DNA of 51,945 bases, taken from Acidobacteriota bacterium (GTDB lineage Bacteria; Acidobacteriota; Terriglobia; Acidiferrales; UBA7541). Shown piece after piece: positions 32,733 to 41,199 of the stretch (position 1 is its first letter; each line of letters begins with the position of its first letter). The notes under the pieces were generated by a model that was not told the origin of the DNA, ran no database searches, and saw nothing but the letters and a program-made list of their open reading frames with translations. The translations under genes and the position numbers were made by a program. The stretch lies in contig JABDEK010000020.1 in the NCBI GenBank assembly GCA_013287135.1, positions 1-51,945 of the forward strand. Reading direction: 5' to 3'.

Positions 32733-34061
32733 ATGAATAAGATTCTGATAATTCAGCCGTCTCACTATGTTTCGAAAAACGACCGAACCGTTTTCAAATC
32801 ACGCATGCGTGCGCTCGTTCCGCTCACCCTTCCGTATCTAGCTGCGCTAACTCCCAAAGGCTGGGACGTCACGTTGGTTGACGAGCAGCTTCAAGACATC
32901 GACTTCGACGCGAAGCCCGATCTGGTGGCTATCACTTCCTGGACCGTTCACTCAATCCGCGGCTACGATGTAGCCCGAAAGTTTCGTGACCAAGGCATCC
33001 CTGTGATTATGGGCGGCCCGCACGTCTGGTTTCATCCCGAAGAAGCTTCCAAGCATTGCGACTCCATAGGTATCGGCGAAGGCGAGCCGATTTGGGCGAG
33101 AATGTTGGAAGACGCGGCTGGCGGCAATTTGCAAAAAGTCTATCAAGCGCCGCAAATGAAAAGCATCGCCAACCTGCCCCTGCCCCGCTGGGATATGTTG
33201 GACCTGCGCAAGTACGGTCCCTTCAAAACGTTTTCATTGATGTCGTCCCGCGGCTGCCCCATGCAGTGCGAATTCTGTTCAGAGCGTTTGTATCTGGGCG
33301 GCGGTTTCCGTGTGCGTCCTGTAGAAGACGTGATTGCGGACATCAAGCACACCGGATCAAAGAACGTTTTCTTCGGCGATAGCGACTTCGGCGGCAAGCG
33401 CGCGGCTGCCATGGCGCTGATGGAAGCTATGATTCCGCTGAAGCTTCGCTGGTCTGCGCTTTGGACGTCATTCCTTTGTTACGACGACGAATACATGGAC
33501 CTGGCTCAGCGCAGCGGGCTGCTCCACGTGAACATGGGCATCGAGAGCATCAACCGCGACACGCTCAAGGGCATGAACAAGAATTTCAACAAAGTGGACC
33601 GCTACAGCGAAATGCTGGCGAACCTGCGCAAGCGCGGAATCAGCTACTCACTGAATTTTATTTTCGGGTGGGATACCGAGCAACAGGGTGTCTTTGAAAA
33701 CACGCTGGAATTCCTGCACAAGGAAAAAGTTCCGGTGGCCTACTTCAATATTCTTTGCCCGGAAAAAGGCACCATGTTCTTCGAGAAAATGAAGGCGGAC
33801 GATCGCATCCTTCGTCTCGAAGATATTGGCCGCTTCCCCGGAGAGTTCTGCCATATCAAACCGAAGAATTTCACAGCGGAAGAAATCGAGAAAAACGTTC
33901 AGGATATGTACCTGAAGTTCTACAGTTGGAAATCCATGCTAAAACGCCTGCCGCCGCCAGTGACGCAGTCAAACATCGCGTCCTGGGTGGTCAACATCTC
34001 GCAGCGAAAACTCGCGCAACGCTCGCAAGGCGAGAACAACAACAACTTTGACGCGTTCTAA
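32733..34061 (+). CDS. B12-binding-domain radical SAM protein (class B-like)
   Basis: Iron-sulfur enzyme cleaving S-adenosylmethionine to a 5'-deoxyadenosyl radical or methylating through cobalamin. Seen: an N-terminal Rossmann-like cobalamin-binding region (MNKILIIQPSHYVSKNDRTV, VTLVDEQLQDIDF, VAITSWTVHSIRGYDVARKF, PVIMGGPHVWFHPEEA) without the DxHxxG base-off motif, then the radical SAM core with C175-x3-C179-x2-C182 (SRGCPMQCEFC), FFGDSDFGG, GIESINRDTLKGMNK and SYSLNFIFGWDTEQQGVFEN. 442 aa. The start is fixed by GGAG just upstream. Relatives act on lipids (hopanoid or tetraether-type), porphyrins or peptides; nothing adjacent identifies the substrate. A hairpin follows the stop. Confidence 0.85.
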   Translation: MNKILIIQPSHYVSKNDRTVFKSRMRALVPLTLPYLAALTPKGWDVTLVDEQLQDIDFDAKPDLVAITSWTVHSIRGYDVARKFRDQGIPVIMGGPHVWFHPEEASKHCDSIGIGEGEPIWARMLEDAAGGNLQKVYQAPQMKSIANLPLPRWDMLDLRKYGPFKTFSLMSSRGCPMQCEFCSERLYLGGGFRVRPVEDVIADIKHTGSKNVFFGDSDFGGKRAAAMALMEAMIPLKLRWSALWTSFLCYDDEYMDLAQRSGLLHVNMGIESINRDTLKGMNKNFNKVDRYSEMLANLRKRGISYSLNFIFGWDTEQQGVFENTLEFLHKEKVPVAYFNILCPEKGTMFFEKMKADDRILRLEDIGRFPGEFCHIKPKNFTAEEIEKNVQDMYLKFYSWKSMLKRLPPPVTQSNIASWVVNISQRKLAQRSQGENNNNFDAF

Positions 34062-34083
34062 CTCATTCTCTATTGTTTCTGGA

Positions 34084-34107
34084 TAGGGCTACTTTCAACT
34101 AGCCCTA
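34084..34107 (+). terminator. Hairpin after the radical SAM gene
   Basis: TAGGGCTA-CTTTCAAC-TAGCCCTA, a perfect 8-bp stem 22 bases after the stop. It is followed by CTCCCATAAGTCTT, not a true T-run. The remaining bases up to the PilZ-receiver gene (34108-34404) hold no supported gene. Confidence 0.5.
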
Positions 34108-34404
34108 CTCCCATAAGTCTTCCTCGAATAAACGCTACCGGATATAGCTGTCGAAAAGATTGAATGTGTATTCCAAGAAGGCAACCCAGTGAATTTCGCT
34201 GCTGCCTTTCTAATACTCACTCCTCGCATGACTTACACATCTTCGCCTGCTCTTCTCGTGCGCAGTGTCTCACAATGAAACAAAGGTACTATTCCCCCCT
34301 CGGGTGCGTCCCTGTACATCTATACCAGCGGGAAATCAAGCCGCCATGAACGGTCCGCTGACGGTCGAACCAGGCATGCATGCCGGTGAATTCAAGGGGA
34401 AGAG

Positions 34405-35283
34405 ATGAGCACGACTCCTGTCACTTCCGCGGAAGCCAAAGCAAAAGCTGCAGCAGAAAATGCCGCGCAGATCGAACGCCGGCGCCGCAAACGCGCTAAA
34501 ATTTCCGCGCAGCTTCACGTGCGCGCCGTAGGTTGTCGCGAGGCCTTTGAAGAGGTTTGCAAGAGCATTGACGTTTCCCGCGACGGCTTGCTTTTCACCG
34601 CAGCCCGCGGAGGCTATTGGAAAGGCCAGCTTCTCGATGTTACGTTCCCGTATTCCAGCGCGGCCGCAGGTTTCAACACGGCGCAACGCGCGGAAGTAGT
34701 CCGTGTCACTGAACACGGCTCTGGGCAGTACGGAGTTGCCGTACAATTCGCCGCATCGAAACCCGCAGATAAAAATGCAGACCAGGCGGCTACGAAGGGC
34801 GATCCATTCGCCGCCGGCGATCCCAGCGCCAGAGGCAATGCGGAACAAAAGAAACAGCCGTCCGTCGTGCTAGCCGTTGAATCCGATCAGCGCACCGCGG
34901 ACGTCATGCGCAGCATCCTCGGACAGGATGGCTACACCGTAATCGTCGCGCGCACCGCGCAAGAAGCGCTGGAAGTCCTGCGCACCACCGTTCCGGTCTG
35001 CTTCATCGCCGAAGTGGAAGGCACCGACATGAGCGGCCACGATCTCTGTCTAATCATCAAACGCAATGATCGCCTGGCGCGCGTCCCTGTAATTTTGCTC
35101 ACACGCGCCGCTCAACCCGCCGACTACGCCGCCAGTCATCAACTCGGCGCTGTCGTCTGCATGGCCAAGCCATTCAAACCCGAACGCTTGCTGCATGTGG
35201 TTCGCTTAGTAGCCCCGCCACCGCAAATCAAAAGCGCCTACGGCTCTCGCGTCTCCAGCAGCGCCATCGAACGCACCCTGTAG
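34405..35283 (+). CDS. PilZ-like domain fused to a degenerate response-regulator receiver
   Basis: Two-part signalling protein. Residues 24-117 (RRRRKRAKISAQLHVRAVG, SIDVSRDGLLFTA, FNTAQRAEVVRVTEHGSGQY) have the RxxxR and D/NxSxxG pattern of PilZ, the cyclic-di-GMP binding domain; here RRRRKR and DVSRDG. A polar linker (118-152) leads to a CheY-like receiver (153-270) that keeps Thr233 (ILLTRA) and Lys255 (CMAKPF), but has Glu203 where the phosphorylated Asp belongs (CFIAEVEGTDMSG) and a weakened acidic pair (VESD). Glu may mimic the phosphorylated state, so the receiver is probably not switched by a kinase. 292 aa. Output unknown, possibly protein-protein contacts in motility or surface control. 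Confidence 0.8.
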   Translation: MSTTPVTSAEAKAKAAAENAAQIERRRRKRAKISAQLHVRAVGCREAFEEVCKSIDVSRDGLLFTAARGGYWKGQLLDVTFPYSSAAAGFNTAQRAEVVRVTEHGSGQYGVAVQFAASKPADKNADQAATKGDPFAAGDPSARGNAEQKKQPSVVLAVESDQRTADVMRSILGQDGYTVIVARTAQEALEVLRTTVPVCFIAEVEGTDMSGHDLCLIIKRNDRLARVPVILLTRAAQPADYAASHQLGAVVCMAKPFKPERLLHVVRLVAPPPQIKSAYGSRVSSSAIERTL

Positions 35284-35307
35284 CTTTTGTTCCGGTCGCG
35301 TGTGGAC

Positions 35308-35649
35308 ATGAAACTTATTCGCCCGGGTCGCAGGCGTTGGGTTTACATTCTACCGGCCATTCATCTCTGTGCCTGCTTTACGAGCTTGATTGGATACGCA
35401 GTTCCAAGTTTGCAGTACTGGGGAATTGCTTTCACATTCATACTTTTGTTCGACCTTCCGATTTCAGGCGTAGCCTACGCTCTAGTTTGGAAATTCCCAA
35501 CCATTGCCGTGATGTGGATCTTTGTCGTGGGCACGTTGTGGTGGTATTTCCTCAGCCGCGGCATTGAAGGTTTGCTTGATACGATCATTGAACGCGGTCA
35601 TGTGCAACACCGTTCAGCTCCCAAGAGCGATACACGCAAGCAGGCCTGA
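35308..35649 (+). CDS. Small membrane protein of unknown function
   Basis: 113 aa with about three hydrophobic helices (WVYILPAIHLCACFTSLIGY, YWGIAFTFILLFDLPISGVA, FPTIAVMWIFVVGTLWWYFL) and a basic, polar C-terminal tail. No domain recognised. The start is the ATG opening MKLIRPGRRRW; an in-frame TTG seven codons earlier sits three bases after the preceding stop and is possible if translation is coupled. It follows the PilZ-receiver gene closely, so the two may be co-transcribed. Confidence 0.6.
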   Translation: MKLIRPGRRRWVYILPAIHLCACFTSLIGYAVPSLQYWGIAFTFILLFDLPISGVAYALVWKFPTIAVMWIFVVGTLWWYFLSRGIEGLLDTIIERGHVQHRSAPKSDTRKQA

Positions 35650-35758
35650 GCGCTTTTTCAAATGCAACAGATTATCTGCGTGGTCCTGGCGACGCCATTG
35701 GCGTCAGTGGCGGAGGCCCGGCCGCGGCTTGTTGTTTGCGCAGAAAATCGCGGTGGAA

Positions 35759-35914
35759 CTACGCGTGGGCGCGGACGTTTGCGTAGCCCAGAGGCGCTCG
35801 ACCCGTCGCCAGGAAGCGCATGTAGCACGCGCCAGTGATCGTCCATACTTTCATTGCGCGGTTCGCAGTATGCGCGTCGCCCGCGAACGCCACATACGCG
35901 CCATCCGGAAACAT
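35759..35914 (-). pseudogene. Short coding-like fragment, possible relic
   Basis: A 51-codon reverse-strand frame reads MFPDGAYVAFAGDAHTANRA, MKVWTITGACYMRFL and PLGYANVRAHA before TAG; beyond the stop the same frame continues plausibly (FHRDFLRKQQAAAG). The composition looks like real protein, but there is no ribosome site and no recognised family. It is the only signal in the 300-base gap between the membrane protein and the next gene. Confidence 0.3.
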
Positions 35915-35946
35915 TAACTAACACCTTTGATTCCAGATTCAAGCAA

Positions 35947-36561
35947 TTATTGTTTCGGTGCTGAATTGCTTGGAGCGGTAGATGCTGGACTGTCCGGCAG
36001 CACTTGCGCGAACGTCATGCACAGATACGGATCAGACTCGGCATTGGCTCCCGGCATTTTCGCGGACACGCCGAAACGATGCGGCCCTGTAAAGAAAGCG
36101 TGTTTCTTCGGAGCCGATCCCGTGATTTCATTCACCGGCCCCTTGCCGTTCGGCGGCACGGGAATGGAGAAGAGAAAAACCGGCTTATTTGCGGAAACCT
36201 CGTAAACGTTAAATTGCACGATGCATTTCTTGGTGACCACCGCGGAGCATGGTGGAAACTTTGAAAAATCATAATTAAAACTCACCGTGACAGTGCGCAT
36301 CACCGATTGGGCCGGTTCCGAAGACGTTGGCGCATCCGGCGGCGGTGGCGGAGCTGCCTTGGAGGATTGCGTCGGCGCCGGCGGTTTCGAGTCGTCGTCC
36401 GATTGGGCCCGCGAAGACGTGACCATTAGAGCCAAAATCGCGATGATAAGCACGAGTGCCGGAGCAAATACATTCGGGTCCGGCACAGTAGCGCCGGACG
36501 CGAAAACTCCGATCTTGTAATCGTGAATGCCGTTTAACGTGTGAGCCTTCCGCATCCACAT
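35947..36561 (-). CDS. Membrane-anchored or secreted hypothetical protein
   Basis: 204 aa. An N-terminal polar segment, then a hydrophobic anchor (FAPALVLIIAILALMVTSS, about residues 32-50) followed by AQ, a Pro/Ser/Ala-rich linker (SKPPAPTQSSKAAPPPPPDA), and a beta-rich domain with MRTVTVSFNYDFSKFPPCSA, CIVQFNVYEVSANKPVFLFS and FTGPHRFGVSAKMPGA. Two or three Cys (PPCSAVVTKKC and YLCMTF) could form a disulfide. No family recognised. The unusually late anchor suggests the true start may be downstream of the one given. Confidence 0.55.
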   Translation of the reverse strand: MWMRKAHTLNGIHDYKIGVFASGATVPDPNVFAPALVLIIAILALMVTSSRAQSDDDSKPPAPTQSSKAAPPPPPDAPTSSEPAQSVMRTVTVSFNYDFSKFPPCSAVVTKKCIVQFNVYEVSANKPVFLFSIPVPPNGKGPVNEITGSAPKKHAFFTGPHRFGVSAKMPGANAESDPYLCMTFAQVLPDSPASTAPSNSAPKQ

Positions 36562-36635
36562 TACGGTAACATTCGTTCACACTTTACTGGAATAGGTTTT
36601 TTACCAAGCGGCTAGCGAACGTGCGGGGCTGCAAA

Positions 36636-37020
36636 CTATCCCAAAATGTGCACGGTGACGCCGGAGCCTCCGTGATCGATATAAATTTCGCGCGAACGAA
36701 ATTGGCGCGGACACCAGTGGCCACGAGGCATCACCCGTAGGTGCTGGCCGAACTTTGATTTGTGGCGCCAGTAGGAACGGCGTATTGCGCGCCCACGTCG
36801 TTCATAGCCGTCTGCAATTGAACGCTCACAGCGCTCGGCGCGGTGGCAAAACTAATTTGCCAGCGCATCGTGCGCGCGTTCTCTGGAAAGCCAGAGTAAC
36901 TCGGCAACGCGAACTGCCGGATGGCTTGCCCCGCGGATGGAGACTCATTGTTGAAGGCCAGCGCTACATCGCTGGGGAAAATAGAATCGGGCGGATCTAT
37001 TGGCGGCTCTGCGAGGATGT
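36636..37020 (-). pseudogene. Truncated and frameshifted phage-like hypothetical protein
   Basis: Reverse-strand reading: SDVALAFNNESPSAGQAIRQ, FALPSYSGFPENARTMRWQI, VQLQTAMNDVGAQYAVPTGA, then a stop. Other frames carry on with RANFVRAKFISIT and GGSGVTVHILG to a final TAG. The AMNDVGAQY and ANFVRAKFISI phrases fit a small beta-rich protein type I associate, from memory only, with phage-like clusters in acidobacteria. The 5' end runs into a REP-like palindrome, beyond which no natural N-terminus exists. At least two frame changes. The rest of the gap from 36562 to 37181 holds only that repeat. Confidence 0.5.
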
Positions 37021-37031
37021 CAGGCGGTTTT

Positions 37032-37060
37032 TGTAGCATCGGGCTTTTAGCCCGGCATTT
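37032..37060. repeat. REP-like palindrome
   Basis: TGTAGCATCGGGCTTTTAGC then CCGGCATTT: arms CGGGCT and AGCCCG around TTT. Same family as 3812 and 15800. It abuts the 5' end of the broken gene at 36636-37020. Confidence 0.65.
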
Positions 37061-37181
37061 TGAGTCTGTATCTCCGATCGATGTCATCCTAGAAGGTTGG
37101 AGCTACGAAAGGCTGACTGGCCAACAGGTTACTTAGCGGGTATACGGCAACGAGTCGATTACAACTGCGTCAGGGAGATTC

Positions 37182-38600
37182 TCAGTGGCGCACCGTTCGC
37201 CGATCAAAATACACAAGCAACGCCTGGAATTCTCTTTGTTTTTCTTTTTCCTCGATTGCCAATTTTGCAGTCTCATGCTCGTTCGAATTTAATCGCCTGA
37301 CCGGCGGCGGATGCCAATGTGGAGGACGCGCAATTGCAAACGTATTCAATTGCGTTAAATCGTCCCTGTGACAAAAAGCGCAGCGCCCGCGCAATGTGAC
37401 TTGGATCGGTGGAGCAACCAGCGTACGCTGATCAGGACCACCTTGATCCACGGGTTCGCCTTCCGCGAAGCCATAGCGGCCGGCGTAAGCGGGCGAATTA
37501 TCGTCTTCCTGCACAAGCCCTCCCGACTCAGGTTCTTGCAGGAAAAGCTTTCGGCTGATCTCGCAAATTTGCAACCTCGCTCTTTCGAACGTGCCGTCCA
37601 TCATTTTGAGTGCGCCGTCGCTAGGCTTGATGCTGTCTTTGGTAGCCGTTTCAAAAAGCCGCACTTGAATCTCGGAAGTCAATGAAGTCGGCTGCAACTT
37701 CCCTTGCGAATCGATGAGCAGAAGTTGTGTCACGAGCGCGACTCCGTCCAAACCAGAAATCGGATTACTTTCCTGTCGATCCGGCATTCCACCCAGAAAG
37801 CGTTGAACGTCAGATTGAGGCTCTTTCAGGTTCAGAAAGAGGCGAGAAGTGCGGCGGAAACCGGCGAAACTATCGTGCGCACGCGGATAAAACCACAGAA
37901 CTTCAATCCATCCGCTATCTTTTGCAAAGACATCGGGAAACGAACGCGCTCTCACCGCGGCGGGATAATTGTCGGGCAGAAATTTGATTTGCTCAGGCGT
38001 AAGAGCGATTTTCTTAATTAGCCGCGAAATTAAGTCCAGCACGATCGCCCTGAGCTGTCCCAGGTCCTTCTCGTCGGCGCGCGGGAATGGAAAGAAAAGA
38101 ATATCGTGCGCGCCCCACAGGTCGCTTTGCATCAGGGCCCTGGCTAGCGGCGAACGTTGGACGTTATCGTCAAGCGCATCTTGCAGCGCCTTTTTGAAGG
38201 TGGCGTATGCAGGGTCAGTCAGAACGAGATGCTTTCCTGTATTCACAAAATTCGATGGGTACAAGGGGTCGATGGCGCGGTCGCCGATTTCGTCGCGCTC
38301 GAACAAGCGCGTGCTAACGCCATTCACAAAGGGCGCGCCCTCTGGAAACTGGTCGGAGAGGCGCATTTCAATACGCCGAGAAAATAAATAATAAAAAATC
38401 CGGTTCCACGAATCATTCGGGTCGCTGGAATAGATTGCTTTAGGCCCACCGTCAAGCAGCGCAGCCTTCGGAGGAGTGTAAGATGCATCCTGCGCAACCG
38501 AGTACGAGCCGCCGACCGCCGCAAATAAAACCAACACGGCCGAGCAGAAAAGTGCGAGGGACCAGCGGCGCAGGCGCGAGTTACCCGGCAGTTTCATCAC
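37182..38600 (-). CDS. Secreted protein with a single CxxCH heme-binding motif
   Basis: 472 aa. A long signal (LALFCSAVLVLFAAVGGSYS, then VAQ) precedes a large domain without recognised family (DPNDSWNRIFYYLFSRRIEM, HDILFFPFPRADEKDLGQLR, VLWFYPRAHDSFAGFRRTSR). Near the C-terminus C407-A-F-C-H411 (RGRCAFCHRDDLTQLNTF) is a c-type heme attachment motif. A following Met ligand is not obvious. This suggests a periplasmic cytochrome-like protein or an oxidoreductase with one heme. It is transcribed alone on the reverse strand. Gene function unknown. Confidence 0.7.
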   Translation of the reverse strand: MMKLPGNSRLRRWSLALFCSAVLVLFAAVGGSYSVAQDASYTPPKAALLDGGPKAIYSSDPNDSWNRIFYYLFSRRIEMRLSDQFPEGAPFVNGVSTRLFERDEIGDRAIDPLYPSNFVNTGKHLVLTDPAYATFKKALQDALDDNVQRSPLARALMQSDLWGAHDILFFPFPRADEKDLGQLRAIVLDLISRLIKKIALTPEQIKFLPDNYPAAVRARSFPDVFAKDSGWIEVLWFYPRAHDSFAGFRRTSRLFLNLKEPQSDVQRFLGGMPDRQESNPISGLDGVALVTQLLLIDSQGKLQPTSLTSEIQVRLFETATKDSIKPSDGALKMMDGTFERARLQICEISRKLFLQEPESGGLVQEDDNSPAYAGRYGFAEGEPVDQGGPDQRTLVAPPIQVTLRGRCAFCHRDDLTQLNTFAIARPPHWHPPPVRRLNSNEHETAKLAIEEKEKQREFQALLVYFDRRTVRH

Positions 38601-38760
38601 TCAGCCTCGAGGAATTTCACCAAATTTTATGTCATTTGCGAATGGAATCTCCATAAATTAGCGTTACGCGGCTAGCTATCCACGATTTGAAGTACAATCG
38701 GCATGGTCGAGCTTTCGCGGCTTGATACGCCTGGGTAGCAAGAAGCGAGCATGATTGGCC

Positions 38761-40275
38761 ATGCCTGAAGAGGCCGCAGTACAAAAAATCAACGTGCGCT
38801 GCTGCATCGTCGGCGGCGGCCCCGCCGGCATGGTGCTGGCCTATTTGCTGGCGCGAGCCGGCGTAGATGTTTTGGTCCTGGAGAAACACGCCGATTTCCT
38901 GCGCGATTTTAGGGGCGACACCATTCATCCTTCCACTCTCGAGTTGATGCGCGAGCTCGGCCTCCTTGAAGAATTCCTGAAAATTCCTCACGACGAGCTT
39001 GGCGAGCTGGCTGCAGAAATTAGCGGCCTGAGATTTATCGTCGGCGATTTCACGCACGTCCCCGGGCACTGCAAATTCATCGCCCTGATGCCGCAATGGG
39101 ATTTTCTGAATTTCATGTGCGACCATGCTAAGCGCTATCCCGAATTTAATCTGCGCATGCAAGCCGAAGCAACCGATGTCATCATCGAAGGCGACCGCAT
39201 CATCGGCGTGCGCGCTAAAACGAAGCTGGGTCCCGTTGAAATCCGCGCCGAGCTGGTGATTGGCGCAGACGGCCGTCACTCCGTCGTCCGCCAGAAAGCC
39301 GGTCTGGAAGTAGAGACCTTCGGCTCGCCCATCGACGTTCTGTGGATGCGCATCTCCCGCAAACCCGGCGATCCCCCGCAAACTTTCGGCCACATCGATT
39401 CAGGCAGAATTCTCGTGATGATTCAACGCGGAGAATATTGGCAGTGCGCTTTCGTCATCCGGAAGGGCGCGTTCACCTCCATACGCGAAAAAGGTCTTCC
39501 AGCATTCCGCGAGGACATCGTTCGCTTCCAACCATTTCTGCGTGGTCGCGAGCAGGAATTAAAAGCGTGGGACGATATTAAATTGCTTACCGTAGTCATC
39601 GATCGCTTAAAAAAATGGTATCGCCCCGGCTTGCTCTGTATCGGTGACTCGGCGCACGCCATGTCGCCAATTGGCGGCGTGGGCATCAATCTCGCGATAC
39701 AAGACGCAGTCGCCGCGGCAAATATTCTCGCGCCCGCATTTCAGCGCGGCGCCACTCCTGGAACGATTCCCGTGATTGAAGCGATTAACGAAGCAATTTC
39801 GCCGGCCGATGGCGCGCTTCCGGCCGCAATTGCCATGGGTCTAACGCCTGCGCTAGCAGACGCACCGGCCGCCGCCATGATTGCGCCTTTTAGTCCATCA
39901 CTTTTGCGCAGTGGATTGGGCGACGGAAGCGCGCGACCGGCGGGCACAGCCTCTAGGGCTGCGGCACCTGCGCGAGCGACCGACACGCCTTCGCAAGAAC
40001 CAACCTACAGTTCCGTCACCGAAGACGATCTCGCCGCCGTTCAGCGCCGCCGTGAATTTCCCACGCGCATGATGCAACGCATACAAGTAGCAATTCAAAA
40101 TCGAGTGATCAGCCGCGTCCTATCCGCAGATAAGCAGATAGAAATTCCTTTAATTGTAAAACTTTTGTGCAACTTCCCCCTTCTGCGACGAATCCCGGCT
40201 TATATTGTGGGGATCGGCTTCCGCCCCGAGCACGTAGGAACGCAGGACGCCACCGCGCAGCAAGCAGACGATTGA
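38761..40275 (+). CDS. FAD-dependent aromatic-hydroxylase-like monooxygenase
   Basis: Flavoprotein of the p-hydroxybenzoate hydroxylase/UbiH fold; hydroxylates or otherwise oxidises an unknown substrate. Seen: CCIVGGGPAGMVLAYLLARA at the N-terminus (FAD ADP loop), FRGDTIHPSTLELMRELGLL, VIGADGRHSVVRQKAGLEVE (DG motif), and LLCIGDSAHAMSPIGGVGIN (GD motif) near residue 295. Between NILAPAF and SVTEDDLAAVQRRREFPTRM lies an insertion of about 85 residues rich in Ala, Pro and Gly (about 330-417) that family members usually lack. The start is the ATG of MPEEAAVQK. The DUF202 gene begins 7 bases later, so the two are probably co-transcribed. Confidence 0.87.
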   Translation: MPEEAAVQKINVRCCIVGGGPAGMVLAYLLARAGVDVLVLEKHADFLRDFRGDTIHPSTLELMRELGLLEEFLKIPHDELGELAAEISGLRFIVGDFTHVPGHCKFIALMPQWDFLNFMCDHAKRYPEFNLRMQAEATDVIIEGDRIIGVRAKTKLGPVEIRAELVIGADGRHSVVRQKAGLEVETFGSPIDVLWMRISRKPGDPPQTFGHIDSGRILVMIQRGEYWQCAFVIRKGAFTSIREKGLPAFREDIVRFQPFLRGREQELKAWDDIKLLTVVIDRLKKWYRPGLLCIGDSAHAMSPIGGVGINLAIQDAVAAANILAPAFQRGATPGTIPVIEAINEAISPADGALPAAIAMGLTPALADAPAAAMIAPFSPSLLRSGLGDGSARPAGTASRAAAPARATDTPSQEPTYSSVTEDDLAAVQRRREFPTRMMQRIQVAIQNRVISRVLSADKQIEIPLIVKLLCNFPLLRRIPAYIVGIGFRPEHVGTQDATAQQADD

Positions 40276-40282
40276 TCCGAAC

Positions 40283-40681
40283 ATGAACGTGACAAATCCC
40301 GCGGCTCCCTCAAAACCGGCCACACCGAGCGACCACCTCGCCAATGAACGCACCTTCCTTGCCTGGATACGCACCAGCATTAGCATCATCGTCTTCGGAT
40401 TTGTGGTAGCAAAATTCGGAATCACCTTGCGCGAGTTCCTGCGCGTTTCGGGAAATACCGCGCGCGAGAGCGGAACTTCATTGATGATTGGGCTGGGATT
40501 TATGGGGATGGGTATTCTGATGGCGCTTGCGGCAGGATTTCGCTACAGAACCACGATGCGCCGTTTGGAGGCAGGCGATTTCAAGCCGGCGGGAGCAATG
40601 GTCACCGTGTGGGCTGTGATCGCCGCGCTATTCGGAGCAATCCTGGCCGCATATCTGATTTATACGGCGCGGACCTTGTAA
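40283..40681 (+). CDS. DUF202 (YidH-like) membrane protein
   Basis: 132 aa small inner-membrane protein. Seen: DHLANERTFLAWIRTSISII, the diagnostic LANERTFLAWIRT motif of DUF202, then three hydrophobic helices (IIVFGFVVAKFGITL, LMIGLGFMGMGILMALAAGF, VTVWAVIAALFGAILAAYLI). Function of the family is unknown. It follows the flavin monooxygenase by 7 bases. Its 3' end overlaps the convergent RibD-like gene by 22 bases. Confidence 0.9.
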   Translation: MNVTNPAAPSKPATPSDHLANERTFLAWIRTSISIIVFGFVVAKFGITLREFLRVSGNTARESGTSLMIGLGFMGMGILMALAAGFRYRTTMRRLEAGDFKPAGAMVTVWAVIAALFGAILAAYLIYTARTL

Positions 40682-41199
40682 GTAGATTCTTTCACCGCGT
40701 ACTGCAGCGAGACTCTTCCGCTCTTATACACGTTGTGGCTAGTCAGTTTCAGCTTGGCGTGTTTCGCGGGAGAAGGAAGCAGCGGTATTCCTTCGCCGAG
40801 TAGCACCGGAATCACCTCAACTTCGACTGTATCGACCAAACCCGCGCCGAGAAAACTTTGAAAGAGCGAGCCGCCGCCGAACAGCCAAATATCTTTGCCC
40901 CGCTTTTCGCGAAGCGTTGCCGCAGTTTTCTCGCAGCCCTCTGCCACAATAGTTATGTCGGGATATTCACTCTGCTGCAGCGTGCGCGAAAACACGATTG
41001 TCTTCATACCCGGGATCGCGGTGTTGCCGTGCTTCGCCATTACCTCAAACGTCCGGCGACCTATAAGCAGCGTGTCGAATTGCTTGAAGACCACGCCAAA
41101 ATCGACGTCCGGGTCCGTTACGATCCAGTCGAACTCATCCTTCGGGCCCGCGATATAACCGTCCAAACTCATCGCCACTCGATAGCGGATTTTTCGCAT
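40660..41199 (-). CDS. Dihydrofolate-reductase-fold protein (RibD C-terminal-like)
   Basis: NADPH-dependent reductase-fold protein, annotated in many genomes as dihydrofolate reductase family; true DHFR activity is unproven. Seen: VAMSLDGYIAGPKDEFDWIV, TLLIGRRTFEVMA, KTIVFSRTLQQSEYPDITIV, DIWLFGGGSLFQSFLGAGLV and EVEVIPVLLGEGIPLLPSPA. 179 aa. The start is fixed by GGGAGG upstream of ATG-CGC; an upstream in-frame ATG lacks a site. Convergent with DUF202. Confidence 0.88.
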   Translation of the reverse strand: MRKIRYRVAMSLDGYIAGPKDEFDWIVTDPDVDFGVVFKQFDTLLIGRRTFEVMAKHGNTAIPGMKTIVFSRTLQQSEYPDITIVAEGCEKTAATLREKRGKDIWLFGGGSLFQSFLGAGLVDTVEVEVIPVLLGEGIPLLPSPAKHAKLKLTSHNVYKSGRVSLQYAVKESTYKVRAV

